From Melissococcus plutonius ATCC 35311 (GTDB lineage: Bacteria > Bacillota > Bacilli > Lactobacillales > Enterococcaceae), in the NCBI RefSeq assembly GCF_000270185.1, contig NC_015516.1, positions 1,101,001-1,165,000 of the forward strand: DNA of 64,000 bases, read 5' to 3'. Positions within the stretch are counted from its first letter, which is position 1, and the number at the start of each line of letters is the position of its first letter. Shown here in pieces: positions 27,608 through 37,488 of this stretch. The position numbers were made by a program, and so were the translations under genes. Under the pieces are notes generated by a model that saw nothing but the letters and a program-made list of their open reading frames with translations, was not told the origin of the DNA and did no database searches.

Positions 27608-28504
27608 TTATTTTCGTTGTTTTTTACTTAAATAATTTCTTGTTGGTCTTGCATAAGTAAACCCTTCACCAATAGCTTCATGAACATTTAAGACAGAAAT
27701 GAATGCTTTCTCATCTAAATTATGAATAATTAATTTAATTTCAGTAATTTCACTAGGACTTACAACGACATAAAGAATTTTTCTATCAATTTGGGAATAG
27801 CCACCTTCACCTTGCAAATAAGTTACTCCCCGCTTTAATGAAAACATAATCACTTCACCAATATCCTCTGCATGATCTGAAACAATTAACATTCCTTTAG
27901 CAGAATAGGATCCATCAATCACAAAATCAACAATTTGAGTGAAGACAAATGAAACAATTAAGGTATACATCATGCGTTTAACGTCAATATAGGTCAAAGA
28001 GAGCGAAAGAACAATGACGTCAAAAATAAGTAGTGAACGTCCCATACTAATTCCCAAATTTTTCTCTAAAATTCTGGCAATAATATCCGTACCCCCTGTT
28101 GTTCCCAAAAAACGATAAACAACGCCACTACCTAAACCACCTATCAATCCCGCTAGCAAGGAAGCGATCAACAAATCATGATCTAAATTAATGACAATTG
28201 GAAATTTTTGCCAAAACCATAGAAAAAACGATAAAGCAACCGTTCCAAGAATTGTATAATAAAAGGAACGTTTCCCAAGAATTTTACCGCCAATCAAAAT
28301 AAGTGGTATGTTAATGATTAATGTTGAGTAGGCAGGATTAATATAAAACAGCGCCCGCAAAATTAGTGTTATTCCTGTTACACCACCTTCAGCTAGGTGA
28401 TTAGCAATATTAAAAGTAACAATGCCAAACGCATAAAGACAAGTGCCAAATAAAATAAAAATAATATCTTGTATGCGAAAACTTTTTTCTTTTATCGGTT
28501 CCAT
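27608..28504 (-). CDS. YitT family membrane protein
   Basis: 298 residues. The N-terminal ~200 residues form five to six hydrophobic segments with the YitT landmarks FGIVTFNIANHLAEGGVTGITLIL and FLGTTGGTDIIARIL. The C-terminal cytoplasmic DUF2179 domain has GVTYLQGEGGYSQIDRKILYVVVSPSEI. Function unknown; some relatives are implicated in transport. ATG 28504 follows AAAGGTCGTGATTTT on minus. Divergent from the MazG-like gene. Confidence 0.9.
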   Translation of the reverse strand: MEPIKEKSFRIQDIIFILFGTCLYAFGIVTFNIANHLAEGGVTGITLILRALFYINPAYSTLIINIPLILIGGKILGKRSFYYTILGTVALSFFLWFWQKFPIVINLDHDLLIASLLAGLIGGLGSGVVYRFLGTTGGTDIIARILEKNLGISMGRSLLIFDVIVLSLSLTYIDVKRMMYTLIVSFVFTQIVDFVIDGSYSAKGMLIVSDHAEDIGEVIMFSLKRGVTYLQGEGGYSQIDRKILYVVVSPSEITEIKLIIHNLDEKAFISVLNVHEAIGEGFTYARPTRNYLSKKQRK

Positions 28505-28652
28505 AAAATCACGACCTTTCTAATTACTTACTTTATCACGTCGTTAAAAAAACAACAAGCTGGCTTATTATCATAAAAACAATGAGAAGAATCTTTCCAC
28601 CTAGCAAAGATTTTGTTAAGATAGATAGAAGGAGAAGGGAAGGGGCATGATT

Positions 28653-28997
28653 ATGAAAGAAAAGGAAGAAAAACTTTCACTTTATGCAATGCAAAAAGAA
28701 GTCGATACTTATATTCAACAATTTAAAATTGGCTATTTTTCACCTTTAGCACAAACCGCTCGTTTAACAGAAGAGATCGGTGAATTAGCTAGAGAAGTTA
28801 ATCACTTGTATGGTGAAAAAACCAAAAAAGCAAGCGAACAACCTAAAACGGTCGAAGAAGAACTAGGGGATGTTTTATTTGTTTTAATCAGTATGGCAAA
28901 TTCATTAAATATTGACTTAACAGATGCCTTTCAAGATAGTATGAAAAAATTTAATCAACGTGATAGTGAGCGATTTGAACGAAAGAAGGATCAATAA
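28653..28997 (+). CDS. MazG-like nucleotide pyrophosphohydrolase
   Basis: 114-residue all-helical NTP pyrophosphatase, single MazG domain (YpjD type). It probably clears unwanted nucleotides. The metal-binding motifs are RLTEEIGELAREV (~37-49) and VEEELGDVLFVLISMAN (~73-89). ATG 28653 is chosen over 28647 because AAGGGGC lies 7 bases before it. It precedes cca. Confidence 0.88.
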   Translation: MKEKEEKLSLYAMQKEVDTYIQQFKIGYFSPLAQTARLTEEIGELAREVNHLYGEKTKKASEQPKTVEEELGDVLFVLISMANSLNIDLTDAFQDSMKKFNQRDSERFERKKDQ

Positions 28998-29045
28998 TAT
29001 GTATAGAATAGGTGCAAGTAAGATGGTCAGATTGGATGAAATAAA

Positions 29046-30278
29046 ATGAAATTGACCAAACTTCCAATCGAATTTACTGAAGCAACGCCGATTATTAAAA
29101 AAATACAAAAAGGTGGATATGAAGCTTATTTTGTTGGAGGAAGCGTTCGTGATGTATTGTTAAATAAACCTATTCATGATGTAGATATTGCTAGTAGTGC
29201 TTATCCTGAGGAAATTAAGCAACTATTCAGACGAACAATCGATGTTGGGATTGAACATGGGACTGTTTTAGTTTTACATGGCAGTAAACAGTATGAGATT
29301 ACCACCTTTCGAACAGAATCTACTTATCAAGATTTTAGACGACCAGATACAGTAACCTTTGTTCGTTCATTAAGTGAAGATTTAAAGCGAAGAGATTTTA
29401 CAATCAATGCCTTGGCATTAGATAGATCTGGACAAGTGATTGATCAATTTGATGGTATTTCGGATATAGAAAATAAGGTAATTCGAGCAGTTGGTGATCC
29501 AAAAGCTCGTTTTCATGAAGATGCTCTTCGAATGATGCGTGCGCTACGTTTTGCTAGTCAATTGGATTTTCAAATCGAAGAGAAGACGTTAGCAGGCATT
29601 TCAGCTTTTCATTTTTTACTGGAAAAAGTTTCTGTTGAACGAATTACAATTGAATTTGTCAAAATGCTTTTAGGGAAGAATAGAAAAGCTGGTTTGTATC
29701 CATTTATTCAAACAGAATGTTATCAATATTGTCCATGTCTGAAACAGGCTGGAGAAGCTTTATTAAATTTTTCGGAACTACCTAATCAACAAATTGCTGA
29801 AGAGAGTGAAGCATGGACATTGTTACTTCACAGTCTAAATTTAACTAAAGAAGCAGCACTCGTTTTTTTGAAAAGTTGGAAACTTTCTAATCATTTAATT
29901 CAAGAAGTCTGTCAGTTATCGAAAGGACTAAATTTCCGATTAAAAAAAGCATTTTCGATAGAAATGTTATACGAATTAGGACTGGAAAAAGCATTAATTG
30001 TTGAAAAACTACTTATTTATTATCATAAAGAAAGCCAGCCAGAATTAGTAAAACAACAATTTGCTCAATTACCGATTCATAATCGAAAGCAGTTGGCAAT
30101 TACTGGCAAAGATTTATTAAACATTACAAATGGAAAGTCTGGCAAGTGGGTAGGAGAGTTATTAAGTTTAATTGAGTCACAGGTTTTACATGGTGATTTA
30201 ATTAATACAACAGAAGAGTTAATCAGTTATGCAAAAAGCAAATTAGAAATGGAGGATAAGAAGGGTGATTTTTTCTAA
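29046..30278 (+). CDS. cca: CCA-adding tRNA nucleotidyltransferase
   Basis: Adds or repairs the 3' CCA of tRNAs. It is needed here because the two tRNA genes in this window do not encode CCA. 410 residues. Nucleotidyltransferase motif VGGSVRDVLL at 30-39 with HDVDIAS near 44-50 (catalytic Asp pair), RRDFTINALA near 117-126 and EDALRMMRALRFASQLDF near 158-175. ATG 29046 has a weak GGATGA site. It overlaps the next gene by 14 bases. Confidence 0.95.
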   Translation: MKLTKLPIEFTEATPIIKKIQKGGYEAYFVGGSVRDVLLNKPIHDVDIASSAYPEEIKQLFRRTIDVGIEHGTVLVLHGSKQYEITTFRTESTYQDFRRPDTVTFVRSLSEDLKRRDFTINALALDRSGQVIDQFDGISDIENKVIRAVGDPKARFHEDALRMMRALRFASQLDFQIEEKTLAGISAFHFLLEKVSVERITIEFVKMLLGKNRKAGLYPFIQTECYQYCPCLKQAGEALLNFSELPNQQIAEESEAWTLLLHSLNLTKEAALVFLKSWKLSNHLIQEVCQLSKGLNFRLKKAFSIEMLYELGLEKALIVEKLLIYYHKESQPELVKQQFAQLPIHNRKQLAITGKDLLNITNGKSGKWVGELLSLIESQVLHGDLINTTEELISYAKSKLEMEDKKGDFF

Positions 30279-30630
30279 AGAATATCTAGTGAATGAAAAA
30301 GATACAGCAAAAGAAATGAGATCTGGTGATCTTGAAGTATTAGCTACACCTAAAGTAGTAGCAATGGTAGAAAATACAGCAAAAGATTACTTGAATAATA
30401 AATTATCTGAGTATGAAACAAGTGTAGGAATAGCTATTGAATTAAATCATTTGAAACCTTCAATGGTTGGTGCTGTGATTCAAGTGAAACTGCTTGAAAT
30501 TTCACAAAATAAAAATAAAACTTATTTTCAATTTGAAGTTTATGAGAACCAATGCTTAATAGCTAAAGGAACGCATACACGTGCTACTGTTATTACACAA
30601 GATTTTTTAACTAATTTAGAAAAAAAATAG
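30265..30630 (+). CDS. Hotdog-fold thioesterase family protein
   Basis: 121 residues, cytoplasmic. Resembles FlK-like/acyl-CoA thioesterases: TPKVVAMVENTAKDYLNNKL near 29-48, SVGIAIELNHLKPSMVGA near 53-70 and the C-terminal THTRATV strand with IAKGTHTRATVI. Start GTG 30265 after GGAGGATAAGAAGG; overlaps the end of cca by 14 bases, so coupled. Substrate unknown. Confidence 0.8.
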   Translation: MIFSKEYLVNEKDTAKEMRSGDLEVLATPKVVAMVENTAKDYLNNKLSEYETSVGIAIELNHLKPSMVGAVIQVKLLEISQNKNKTYFQFEVYENQCLIAKGTHTRATVITQDFLTNLEKK

Positions 30631-30738
30631 CACTAATTTTTTAATTTTTTATTCTTTTTATTCATTACTTGAATTTACGGTAAAAAATTATGATAAACTG
30701 AAACTATAATTAAGAATAATTATAAATAGGAGGGATCT

Positions 30739-31194
30739 ATGATGCAAAGAGAAATGACAGGATTAAAGTTTTATTTTAGAAATGATGAAACTTGGACGAT
30801 CGATCGCCGTTATATTGGAGATCTTTGGATTAAACAAATTACTACAAGTTTTGGTCGTATAAAAGGAAGTGAATTTGTTGAAATTCATCCTTGTTCTAGC
30901 TTCAAAATTGAGATTTTTCAAGAAGGGGATCATGTACAGACACATGATATTAACTTAGGCGGTTTAGAACTTGGTATGTTCGCACGTGCATTAAAATATG
31001 AAGATATTGAAAGAATGGAAATTCTTTATAAAACAGGAACGCCAGATCTCATTTATTTCCCATATAAAGATAAAACCAATGAAGGATTGGATAACGTTTA
31101 TCAATCAACAAAGGTTAGTGAAAAAACTAAAAATCTTTATATTGTGATTGATCCAAATAAAACAGTAGCAGATATTTATGGAGACATTCTTTAA
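30739..31194 (+). CDS. Conserved hypothetical protein
   Basis: 151 residues, soluble, no signal peptide, no Cys cluster. It contains FYFRNDETWTIDRRYIGDLW near 11-30 and FVEIHPCSSFKIEIF near 45-60, then VIDPNKTVADIYGDIL at the end. Alternating beta-like segments and acidic patches, but no catalytic motif I recognise. AGGAGG lies 5 bases before ATG 30739 and 8 before ATG 30742; both are possible starts. Spaced ~110 bases after the thioesterase gene, so perhaps its own unit. Confidence 0.75.
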   Translation: MMQREMTGLKFYFRNDETWTIDRRYIGDLWIKQITTSFGRIKGSEFVEIHPCSSFKIEIFQEGDHVQTHDINLGGLELGMFARALKYEDIERMEILYKTGTPDLIYFPYKDKTNEGLDNVYQSTKVSEKTKNLYIVIDPNKTVADIYGDIL

Positions 31195-31284
31195 TCATAT
31201 AGAAATAAACATCATCTTGTTTTTTTCATTATTTATTTGTTGCTAGCAAAGTGTTTATAGCTAACTTGTTCAAAAATATTAGTT

Positions 31285-31344
31285 ATTCTCCTAATTATAA
31301 ACAAATGAAAGAAGCTATAATAAAAAATCTATAATTAGGAGAAT
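31285..31344. repeat. 15-bp inverted repeat
   Basis: ATTCTCCTAATTATA (31285-31299) is perfectly complementary to TATAATTAGGAGAAT (31330-31344). The 30-base loop contains CTATAATA. There is no T tail, so it is not a simple terminator. Confidence 0.8.
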
Positions 31345-31622
31345 TGGCTTCATTATTTTATTTGTCATCATCCATCATTGAAGTATTTTTGAAATGCCTA
31401 GTTTATTTTTTTAATAAGTAAGCGAAGGTAATTCAAAATTATGTTGGTATATTGACAGTTAGACTAATCTAAGTTTATACTTAAAAATATCTAGGTTGTT
31501 TTAAAAAAATGCTGAAACCAAAAATGTGCCAATTCTGTAATTAATCCGTTGATTTTCATAGTTTGTCATAGTTATCAGTGCGTTCATTAATTTATTTTTA
31601 AATTTTTAAAATCATTCATTTT

Positions 31623-31657
31623 AGCTGCCATAGATTTCTATAGTAGCTTTTCTTTTT
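31623..31657 (+). terminator. Terminator-like hairpin upstream of aroE
   Basis: AGCTGCCATAGA (31623-31634) against TCTATAGTAGCT (31637-31648), one G-U and one mismatch, followed by TTTCTTTTT. No gene precedes it closely, so it could be an attenuator of the aro leader or a relic. Confidence 0.45.
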
Positions 31658-31888
31658 GCACTTAGGTAATTAAAAAACAACTTTTTTCTTGTTAATAATA
31701 TTTTCAGCTTATTTACCAACAAAGGATCATAATCATATAATAGTAAAATCAGCAAAGCAAATAAATAAAGAAAACATTTCTGATCATCTATTTATGCAAT
31801 CATATGCTAAATTACTAAAATAATTTTTAATCATTTATTAAATAATTGTTATTTTATAAAATAATAAATAAAATATGGAGGCCTTCCT

Positions 31889-32764
31889 ATGGATCAGTTT
31901 ATTACTGGAAAAACCCAACTGGCTGCTTTATTTGCAGAACCTGCTAGTCATAGTATTTCTCCAAGCATGCACAATCTAGCCTTTCAATTAACAGACATTA
32001 ATGCGGTTTATCTAGCGTTTGAAGTAGGAGAGAATACATTAAAACAAGCAATTGAAGCTGTACGATCCTTCCATATGCTTGGTGTTAATTTATCCATGCC
32101 AAATAAGGTACTTGCATTAAATTATGTAGATGAAATTAGTGAGACAGCAAAATTAAGTGGTTCAATTAACACAATTATTAATAATCAAGGGAAATTGTTA
32201 GGAGATAATACAGATGGTCTTGGATTTCTACAAAGCTTAAAAATTCGCAAAATTTCTATTTTACAGAAAAAAATGACTATTTTAGGTATAGGTGGTGCTG
32301 CTATGGCGCTAATTGCACAAACGGCTTTGGTAGGAATAAAAGAGATAGCTATTTATAATCGACCGAAAAAAACAGAAGAATTAACTGTCATTCAACAAAA
32401 AGTGAAACAAATTGCAAAGCAAACAGGATGTCAGATAACAATAAATAATATAAATAATGTAAAAAAGCTACAACAAGATCTTTCAGAGAGTTTATTACTT
32501 ATTAATGCAACTAACGTTGGTATGTCTCCTTTAGAAAATCAAACGCTGATTGATAGCACGCTACTTCCTAAGCATTTGATTGTTTATGATTTAATCTATC
32601 AACCTAAGGAAACGAGATTATTAAAAGAAGCCAAACTTAATGGGAATGAAGCTATCAATGGATTTGATATGTTATTCTATCAAGGTGCAGCAGCCTTTAA
32701 AAAATGGACAAATCAGGATATGCCTGTTGAAAAAATTAGAACACTTTTAGGAAAAAATACATAG
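31889..32764 (+). CDS. aroE: Shikimate dehydrogenase
   Basis: NADPH-dependent reduction of 3-dehydroshikimate to shikimate. 291 residues. Substrate-binding SISPSMHN at ~22-29, catalytic Lys73 in NLSMPNK, Asp109 in GDNTDG, the dinucleotide-binding loop GIGGAAMA near 131-138 and NATNVGMSP near 208-216. ATG 31889 after GGAGGCCTTCCT. First gene of the shikimate operon. Confidence 0.96.
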   Translation: MDQFITGKTQLAALFAEPASHSISPSMHNLAFQLTDINAVYLAFEVGENTLKQAIEAVRSFHMLGVNLSMPNKVLALNYVDEISETAKLSGSINTIINNQGKLLGDNTDGLGFLQSLKIRKISILQKKMTILGIGGAAMALIAQTALVGIKEIAIYNRPKKTEELTVIQQKVKQIAKQTGCQITINNINNVKKLQQDLSESLLLINATNVGMSPLENQTLIDSTLLPKHLIVYDLIYQPKETRLLKEAKLNGNEAINGFDMLFYQGAAAFKKWTNQDMPVEKIRTLLGKNT

Positions 32765-32789
32765 AAAAAGATAGAAGAAGGAATTTATA

Positions 32790-33818
32790 ATGTTTATTAT
32801 TATGCAACCAAATGCAACAAGCGAACAAATTAATCAAATTATTGAACATATTAAAGCAAACGGTTTAGATGTACGTCTGTCAAAAAAAGAAAAGCAAATA
32901 AGTATTCAACTCATGGGTAATGAAGAAAAAATGCATACTCTTTGTCTTGATAATTATCCTGGAATTGCCCAAACCTTTTTTACGACATCTTCCTATAAAT
33001 TGGTTAGTCGTGCTTATCATCTGGAAGATACCATTGTGGAAGTTAATGATCTTAAAATTGGAGATGGGACACTGAGTGTTATGGCAGGCCCCTGTGCAGT
33101 TGAAAGCCTCGATCAAGTAAGAGAGTGCGCAAGAATAGCAAAAAAAGGCGGTGCTACTATTTTACGTGGAGGCGCCTTTAAACCGAGAACTTCACCTTAT
33201 GCTTTTCAGGGGTTAGAAGAAGAAGGATTATCCTATCTTCGTCAAGCAGCCGATGAATACGACTTAAAAGTAATTACAGAAGTAATGGATGAAGCACATA
33301 TTGAAATGGTGGCACATTATAGCGACATTCTACAAATTGGTGCAAGAAATATGCAAAATTTTAGATTGCTTCAGGCAGTTGGAAAAACCCAACTTCCTAT
33401 TGGATTGAAACGAGGTATTGCTGCTACTATTGATGAATGGCTCAATGCGGCAGAGTATATTGCTGCTCAGGGAAATCAGAATATTATTTTTATCGAACGG
33501 GGGATTCGGACCTTTGAAACAGCCACACGAAATACATTAGATTTGAGCGCCGTTCCCTTACTTAAACAAATCAGTCATTTCCCAGTTATTGTTGATCCAA
33601 GTCATGGAGTTGGTAAATGGCAACTTGTATCAGCAATGGCTAGAGCGGGGATCGCCGCCGGTAGTGATGGTCTAATTGTTGAAATTCATCCAGATCCATC
33701 GAATGCTTGGTCTGATGGTCCACAATCATTAAATGAAAAAAATTACTTAGCAATGATGAATGAAGTGCATATTATTGAGCATGCTATGCAAGAAATTCAA
33801 AAACTTAATGGAGAATAA
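32790..33818 (+). CDS. aroF: DAHP synthase (3-deoxy-7-phosphoheptulonate synthase)
   Basis: First step of the shikimate pathway: condenses phosphoenolpyruvate and erythrose 4-phosphate. 342 residues of the type I-beta class: an N-terminal ferredoxin-like regulatory domain (~1-70) and a barrel. Landmarks are VMAGPCAVES near 96-105, ILRGGAFKPRTSPYAFQG near 125-142, IGARNMQNF near 185-193 and IVDPSHGVGK near 264-273. The N-terminal domain suggests feedback inhibition by an aromatic amino acid or intermediate; which one is not evident. The aroF symbol is by function. Confidence 0.93.
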   Translation: MFIIMQPNATSEQINQIIEHIKANGLDVRLSKKEKQISIQLMGNEEKMHTLCLDNYPGIAQTFFTTSSYKLVSRAYHLEDTIVEVNDLKIGDGTLSVMAGPCAVESLDQVRECARIAKKGGATILRGGAFKPRTSPYAFQGLEEEGLSYLRQAADEYDLKVITEVMDEAHIEMVAHYSDILQIGARNMQNFRLLQAVGKTQLPIGLKRGIAATIDEWLNAAEYIAAQGNQNIIFIERGIRTFETATRNTLDLSAVPLLKQISHFPVIVDPSHGVGKWQLVSAMARAGIAAGSDGLIVEIHPDPSNAWSDGPQSLNEKNYLAMMNEVHIIEHAMQEIQKLNGE

Positions 33819-33820
33819 AG

Positions 33821-34894
33821 ATGAAATTAACAGTTACTTTACCTAATCACTCCTATGAATTATGGATAAAAAAGGGTGCAATCCAACAAGTTGGAAATTG
33901 GATAGCTTCTATTTGGGCACCGCAAAAAATAGCCATTATTACAGACGAAAATGTATGTCCTCTTTATGCTGAACAAGTTACCCAACAGTTAGAAAGAAAT
34001 AACTTTATCCCTTTTTTAATCACTGTCCCGGCTGGTGAAACGAGTAAGAGTTTGCATGTTGCTTCAGAAATCTACCATTCATTTGCCGAATTTGGGTTAA
34101 CACGTAGCGATGGCATTATTGCCTTGGGTGGGGGCGTTGTTGGTGATCTAGCTGGATTTGTTGCTTCTACCTATATGCGTGGGTGTCATTTTTTACAAAT
34201 TCCAACAACATTACTTGCACAGGTAGACAGTAGCATTGGTGGCAAAACAGCCATTAATACAGAAAAAGCCAAAAATTTAATTGGAACTTTCTCACAACCT
34301 GATGGAGTATTAATTGATCCAGATACTTTAAAAACATTGGATATTAGATATTTACGTGAGGGAATGGCAGAAATCATTAAATCAGCCGCCATTGCAGATG
34401 AAAACTTTTGGTTACAATTGGCAAACTTAAAAAATGAATCAGAATTTTTACAACAAGCAGAAAATATGATTACTACGAGCTGTCAAATCAAAAAACAAGC
34501 AGTTGAAAACGATGAATTTGATCATGGTACAAGATTACTATTAAACTTTGGCCATACTATTGGGCATGCATTAGAGAATGTACAAGGTTATGGGCAACTC
34601 GCCCATGGAGAAGCGGTTGCCATTGGTATGTGTCAAGTGACGCAGATAAGCGAGGAAAAAGGATTAACTGAGACAGGAACCTATGCTAAATTAAAGGCAA
34701 TGATAGAAAAATTTCATTTACCAAATAACAAGCAAACTTATGCTGAAGAAAAGCTTTTTCAAGCCATAGTTCATGATAAAAAGATACGTGGCGATAACAT
34801 CCAGTTAGTTATTTTAGAAAAAATAGGGAAAGCAAAAATTTTATCGCTACCTATTAATAATATAAAAGAATATTTAAAAAGAAAGGAGAACTAG
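33821..34894 (+). CDS. aroB: 3-dehydroquinate synthase
   Basis: NAD- and metal-dependent ring closure of DAHP. 357 residues. ALGGGVVGDLAGFVASTYMRG near 104-124, PTTLLAQVDSSIGGKTAIN near 127-145, metal-ligand region LNFGHTIGHALE near 243-254 and HGEAVAIGM near 263-271. ATG 33821 is 3 bases after the upstream stop; aroC starts 2 bases after its end. Confidence 0.97.
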   Translation: MKLTVTLPNHSYELWIKKGAIQQVGNWIASIWAPQKIAIITDENVCPLYAEQVTQQLERNNFIPFLITVPAGETSKSLHVASEIYHSFAEFGLTRSDGIIALGGGVVGDLAGFVASTYMRGCHFLQIPTTLLAQVDSSIGGKTAINTEKAKNLIGTFSQPDGVLIDPDTLKTLDIRYLREGMAEIIKSAAIADENFWLQLANLKNESEFLQQAENMITTSCQIKKQAVENDEFDHGTRLLLNFGHTIGHALENVQGYGQLAHGEAVAIGMCQVTQISEEKGLTETGTYAKLKAMIEKFHLPNNKQTYAEEKLFQAIVHDKKIRGDNIQLVILEKIGKAKILSLPINNIKEYLKRKEN

Positions 34895-34895
34895 T

Positions 34896-36062
34896 ATGCG
34901 ATTTTTAACCGCCGGAGAATCTCATGGACCGAAGCTGACAGCAATTATTGAAGGGATTCCAGCCGGCTTATCAATATCAGCGATAGAAATTGATTCTGAA
35001 TTAGCTAAGCGTCAATTAGGTTATGGTCGAGGAAAGCGAATGACCATTGAACAAGACCATGTAGAAATAACTTCCGGTGTTCGAAAAGGTAGAACACTGG
35101 GGTCACCAATTACTTTGGTTATTGAAAATAAAGATTGGAAAAATTGGTCTTCCATAATGGAAATAGAAGAAAATAGCCAGACAAATGAGGAAAAATATCG
35201 ACTCAATAAACCAAGACCTGGACATGCTGATCTTGTAGGTGGCATAAAATATCACCAAAAAGATTTAAGAAACGTCCTAGAACGATCTTCTGCTCGAGAA
35301 ACTGCCATTCGAGTAGCAGTTGGCGCAATTGCCAAAAAATTATTAAAAGAATTGGGTATTGAACTTGTCGGACACGTGCTTGTCTTAGGTGGCATTCAAG
35401 CAAAAAGATCAGAAAAGTTAACTATTGAACAAATATCAGAAAAGTTGACTGATTCTACCGTTCGAACCATTGATCAAACGGCCGAAATAAAAATGAAAAA
35501 CCGAATTGATCAAGCAAAACAAAATGGCGATACTCTTGGTGGCACGATTGAAGTTGTGGTTGAAGGTGTACCTATCGGGTTAGGTAGTTATGTACATTGG
35601 GATCAAAAATTAGATGCTAAAATCGCTCAAGCGTTGATGAGTGTCAATGCCTTTAAGGCAGTTGAATTTGGTATGGGAAGTCAATTGGCTTATCATTCAG
35701 GCAGTCAGGTAATGGATGAAATTACTTGGAATGAGGCAGAAGGATATTTGCGTAAGAGCAATCATCTTGGCGGATTTGAAGGTGGTATGACTAATGGAAT
35801 GCCAATTATCGTTAGAAGCACAATAAAACCCTTACCAACACTTTATCATCCCTTACAAAGTGTTAATATTGATACTAAAGAGAGTTGCTCAGCAAGTGTT
35901 GAACGCTCAGATTGTACGGCAGTTCCAGCTGCGAGTGTCATTTGTGAAGCTGTGGTTGCAACCGAAATCGCTAAAGCTCTATTAGATAAATTTTCGAATG
36001 ACTCATTTGCACAAATGAAAAAATCCGTTCAGAATTATCGTGAATATACGAAAAAATTTTGA
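34896..36062 (+). CDS. aroC: Chorismate synthase
   Basis: FMN-dependent last step of the shikimate pathway, giving chorismate. 388 residues. RFLTAGESHGPKLTAIIEG at the start, GYGRGKRM near 42-49, RPGHADLVGG near 106-115, RSSARETA near 128-135 and RSDCTAVPA near 339-347. ATG after AAAGGAGAACTAGT. In enterococci tyrA usually follows; here 127 bases of non-coding sequence lie before aroA. Confidence 0.97.
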   Translation: MRFLTAGESHGPKLTAIIEGIPAGLSISAIEIDSELAKRQLGYGRGKRMTIEQDHVEITSGVRKGRTLGSPITLVIENKDWKNWSSIMEIEENSQTNEEKYRLNKPRPGHADLVGGIKYHQKDLRNVLERSSARETAIRVAVGAIAKKLLKELGIELVGHVLVLGGIQAKRSEKLTIEQISEKLTDSTVRTIDQTAEIKMKNRIDQAKQNGDTLGGTIEVVVEGVPIGLGSYVHWDQKLDAKIAQALMSVNAFKAVEFGMGSQLAYHSGSQVMDEITWNEAEGYLRKSNHLGGFEGGMTNGMPIIVRSTIKPLPTLYHPLQSVNIDTKESCSASVERSDCTAVPAASVICEAVVATEIAKALLDKFSNDSFAQMKKSVQNYREYTKKF

Positions 36063-36189
36063 TCGATGATTTTATCTAATAAACCATCGATTGAATAAAT
36101 GGAGAATAAAATTAAAATCGATTGATCAAAAGGGTAAAAGACAGGTAAATAGATCATTGATTGGTTTGAAATTTGAAAAGGAGACAGCT

Positions 36190-37473
36190 ATGAAATTACT
36201 CAAAAAACCAAAACGGTTAATTGGAAAGGTAACTGTACCAGGAGATAAGTCGATTTCTCACCGAGGTATCATGTTTGGCGCCATTGCTAATGGAGTAACA
36301 ATGGTTAAAAACTTTCTTTATAGTGCTGATTGCCTAGCTACCTTACAGGCATTTAAAGATTTAGGGATAAAAATTCTAATAGAGGAAGAAATGGTTTCGA
36401 TTCATGGCAAGGGATTTAATGGGTTAAGAAAACCAAGACATCCAATCAATGTTGGAAATTCTGGTACAACAATCCGTTTACTAATGGGAATCTTAGCTGG
36501 TGCGCCATTTTCAATTGAACTTACTGGGGATACTTCCATTCAACATCGTCCAATGAATAGAATTATCTTGCCACTTAAAGAAATGGGTGTTGATTGTAAA
36601 GAAGAGAAACAAATAGGATATCCACCACTTTCTTTTACAGGAACTTCACAATTACATGCGATTCATTATACCTTACCAGTAGCAAGTGCTCAGGTAAAAT
36701 CTGCCTTACTTTTTGCAGCATTGCAAGCAGAGGGCACTTCAAAAATTACGGAAAAAGCAAAAACGAGAGATCACACTGAACGAATGATTCAACAATTTGG
36801 TGGAAATTTGAAGATTTCACAAAATACCATTACTTTAATTGGGCCACAACAATTGAGTGGACAAACAATTATTGTACCTGGTGATATTTCTTCAGCAGCT
36901 TTTTTCTTGGCCGCTGGACTATTGGTACTAGATAGCGAAATAAGATTAGAAAATGTTGGCATCAATCCTACACGAACAGGAATATTAGATGTTATTCAAC
37001 AAATGAATGGTTTTTTACATATCTCCACCTATGATTCAATACATTTAACTGGTACATTGACGACGAAAAGCAGTTCCCTTAAAGCAGTAACGATTTCAGG
37101 AGAGTTAATTCCTCGTTTGATTGATGAATTGCCAATTATTGCACTTTTAGCAACACAGGCAATCGGTAAAACAGTGATCAAAGATGCGGAAGAATTGAAG
37201 GTGAAAGAAACAAATCGAATTGATGCTGTTGCTCAAGAATTAACGAAGTTAGGTGCCAAAATTCAACCAACGAGTGATGGATTAATTGTTTACGGTCCGA
37301 CTCCCTTACATGGAGGTAAGGTAAGTAGTCGTGGAGATCATCGAATTGCTATGATGCTTCAAATCGCTGCATTACTGACAAAAGAGCAAGTTGAACTAGA
37401 AAATGCTGAAGTTATCAATGTTTCTTATCCTAATTTCTTTAATGATTTACAGTCTGTAATCGATAATACATAG
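36190..37473 (+). CDS. aroA: EPSP synthase (3-phosphoshikimate 1-carboxyvinyltransferase)
   Basis: Joins shikimate 3-phosphate and phosphoenolpyruvate. 427 residues from ATG 36190 behind AAAAGGAGACAGCT. The frame runs back to 36091, but those 33 residues precede the ribosome-binding site and resemble nothing in the family. [18 protein letters not shown] near 16-33, [14 protein letters not shown] near 88-101, [16 protein letters not shown] near 165-180, and [16 protein letters not shown] near 380-395. The sequence resembles class II (Gram-positive) enzymes. Confidence 0.96.
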   Translation: MKLLKKPKRLIGKVTVPGDKSISHRGIMFGAIANGVTMVKNFLYSADCLATLQAFKDLGIKILIEEEMVSIHGKGFNGLRKPRHPINVGNSGTTIRLLMGILAGAPFSIELTGDTSIQHRPMNRIILPLKEMGVDCKEEKQIGYPPLSFTGTSQLHAIHYTLPVASAQVKSALLFAALQAEGTSKITEKAKTRDHTERMIQQFGGNLKISQNTITLIGPQQLSGQTIIVPGDISSAAFFLAAGLLVLDSEIRLENVGINPTRTGILDVIQQMNGFLHISTYDSIHLTGTLTTKSSSLKAVTISGELIPRLIDELPIIALLATQAIGKTVIKDAEELKVKETNRIDAVAQELTKLGAKIQPTSDGLIVYGPTPLHGGKVSSRGDHRIAMMLQIAALLTKEQVELENAEVINVSYPNFFNDLQSVIDNT

Positions 37474-37488
37474 TTTTGGAGGAAAATC

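Larger units (their letters stand above)
31195..31888. other. Long spacer before the aro operon, with structured elements
   Basis: About 690 bases without a gene. A perfect 15-bp inverted repeat with a 30-base loop lies at 31285-31344, and a terminator-like hairpin with a T-rich tail at 31623-31657. No T-box signature (AGGGTGG-type) is visible. It may be a long leader or decayed DNA. Confidence 0.5.

Noticed and set aside
31195-31888. T-box leader before the aro operon
   Set aside because: No AGGGTGG-type T-box sequence and no specifier loop pattern could be found.
36091-36189. 33-residue N-terminal extension of AroA as a tyrA remnant
   Set aside because: It precedes the clear AroA ribosome-binding site and shows no similarity I can recognise to prephenate dehydrogenase.
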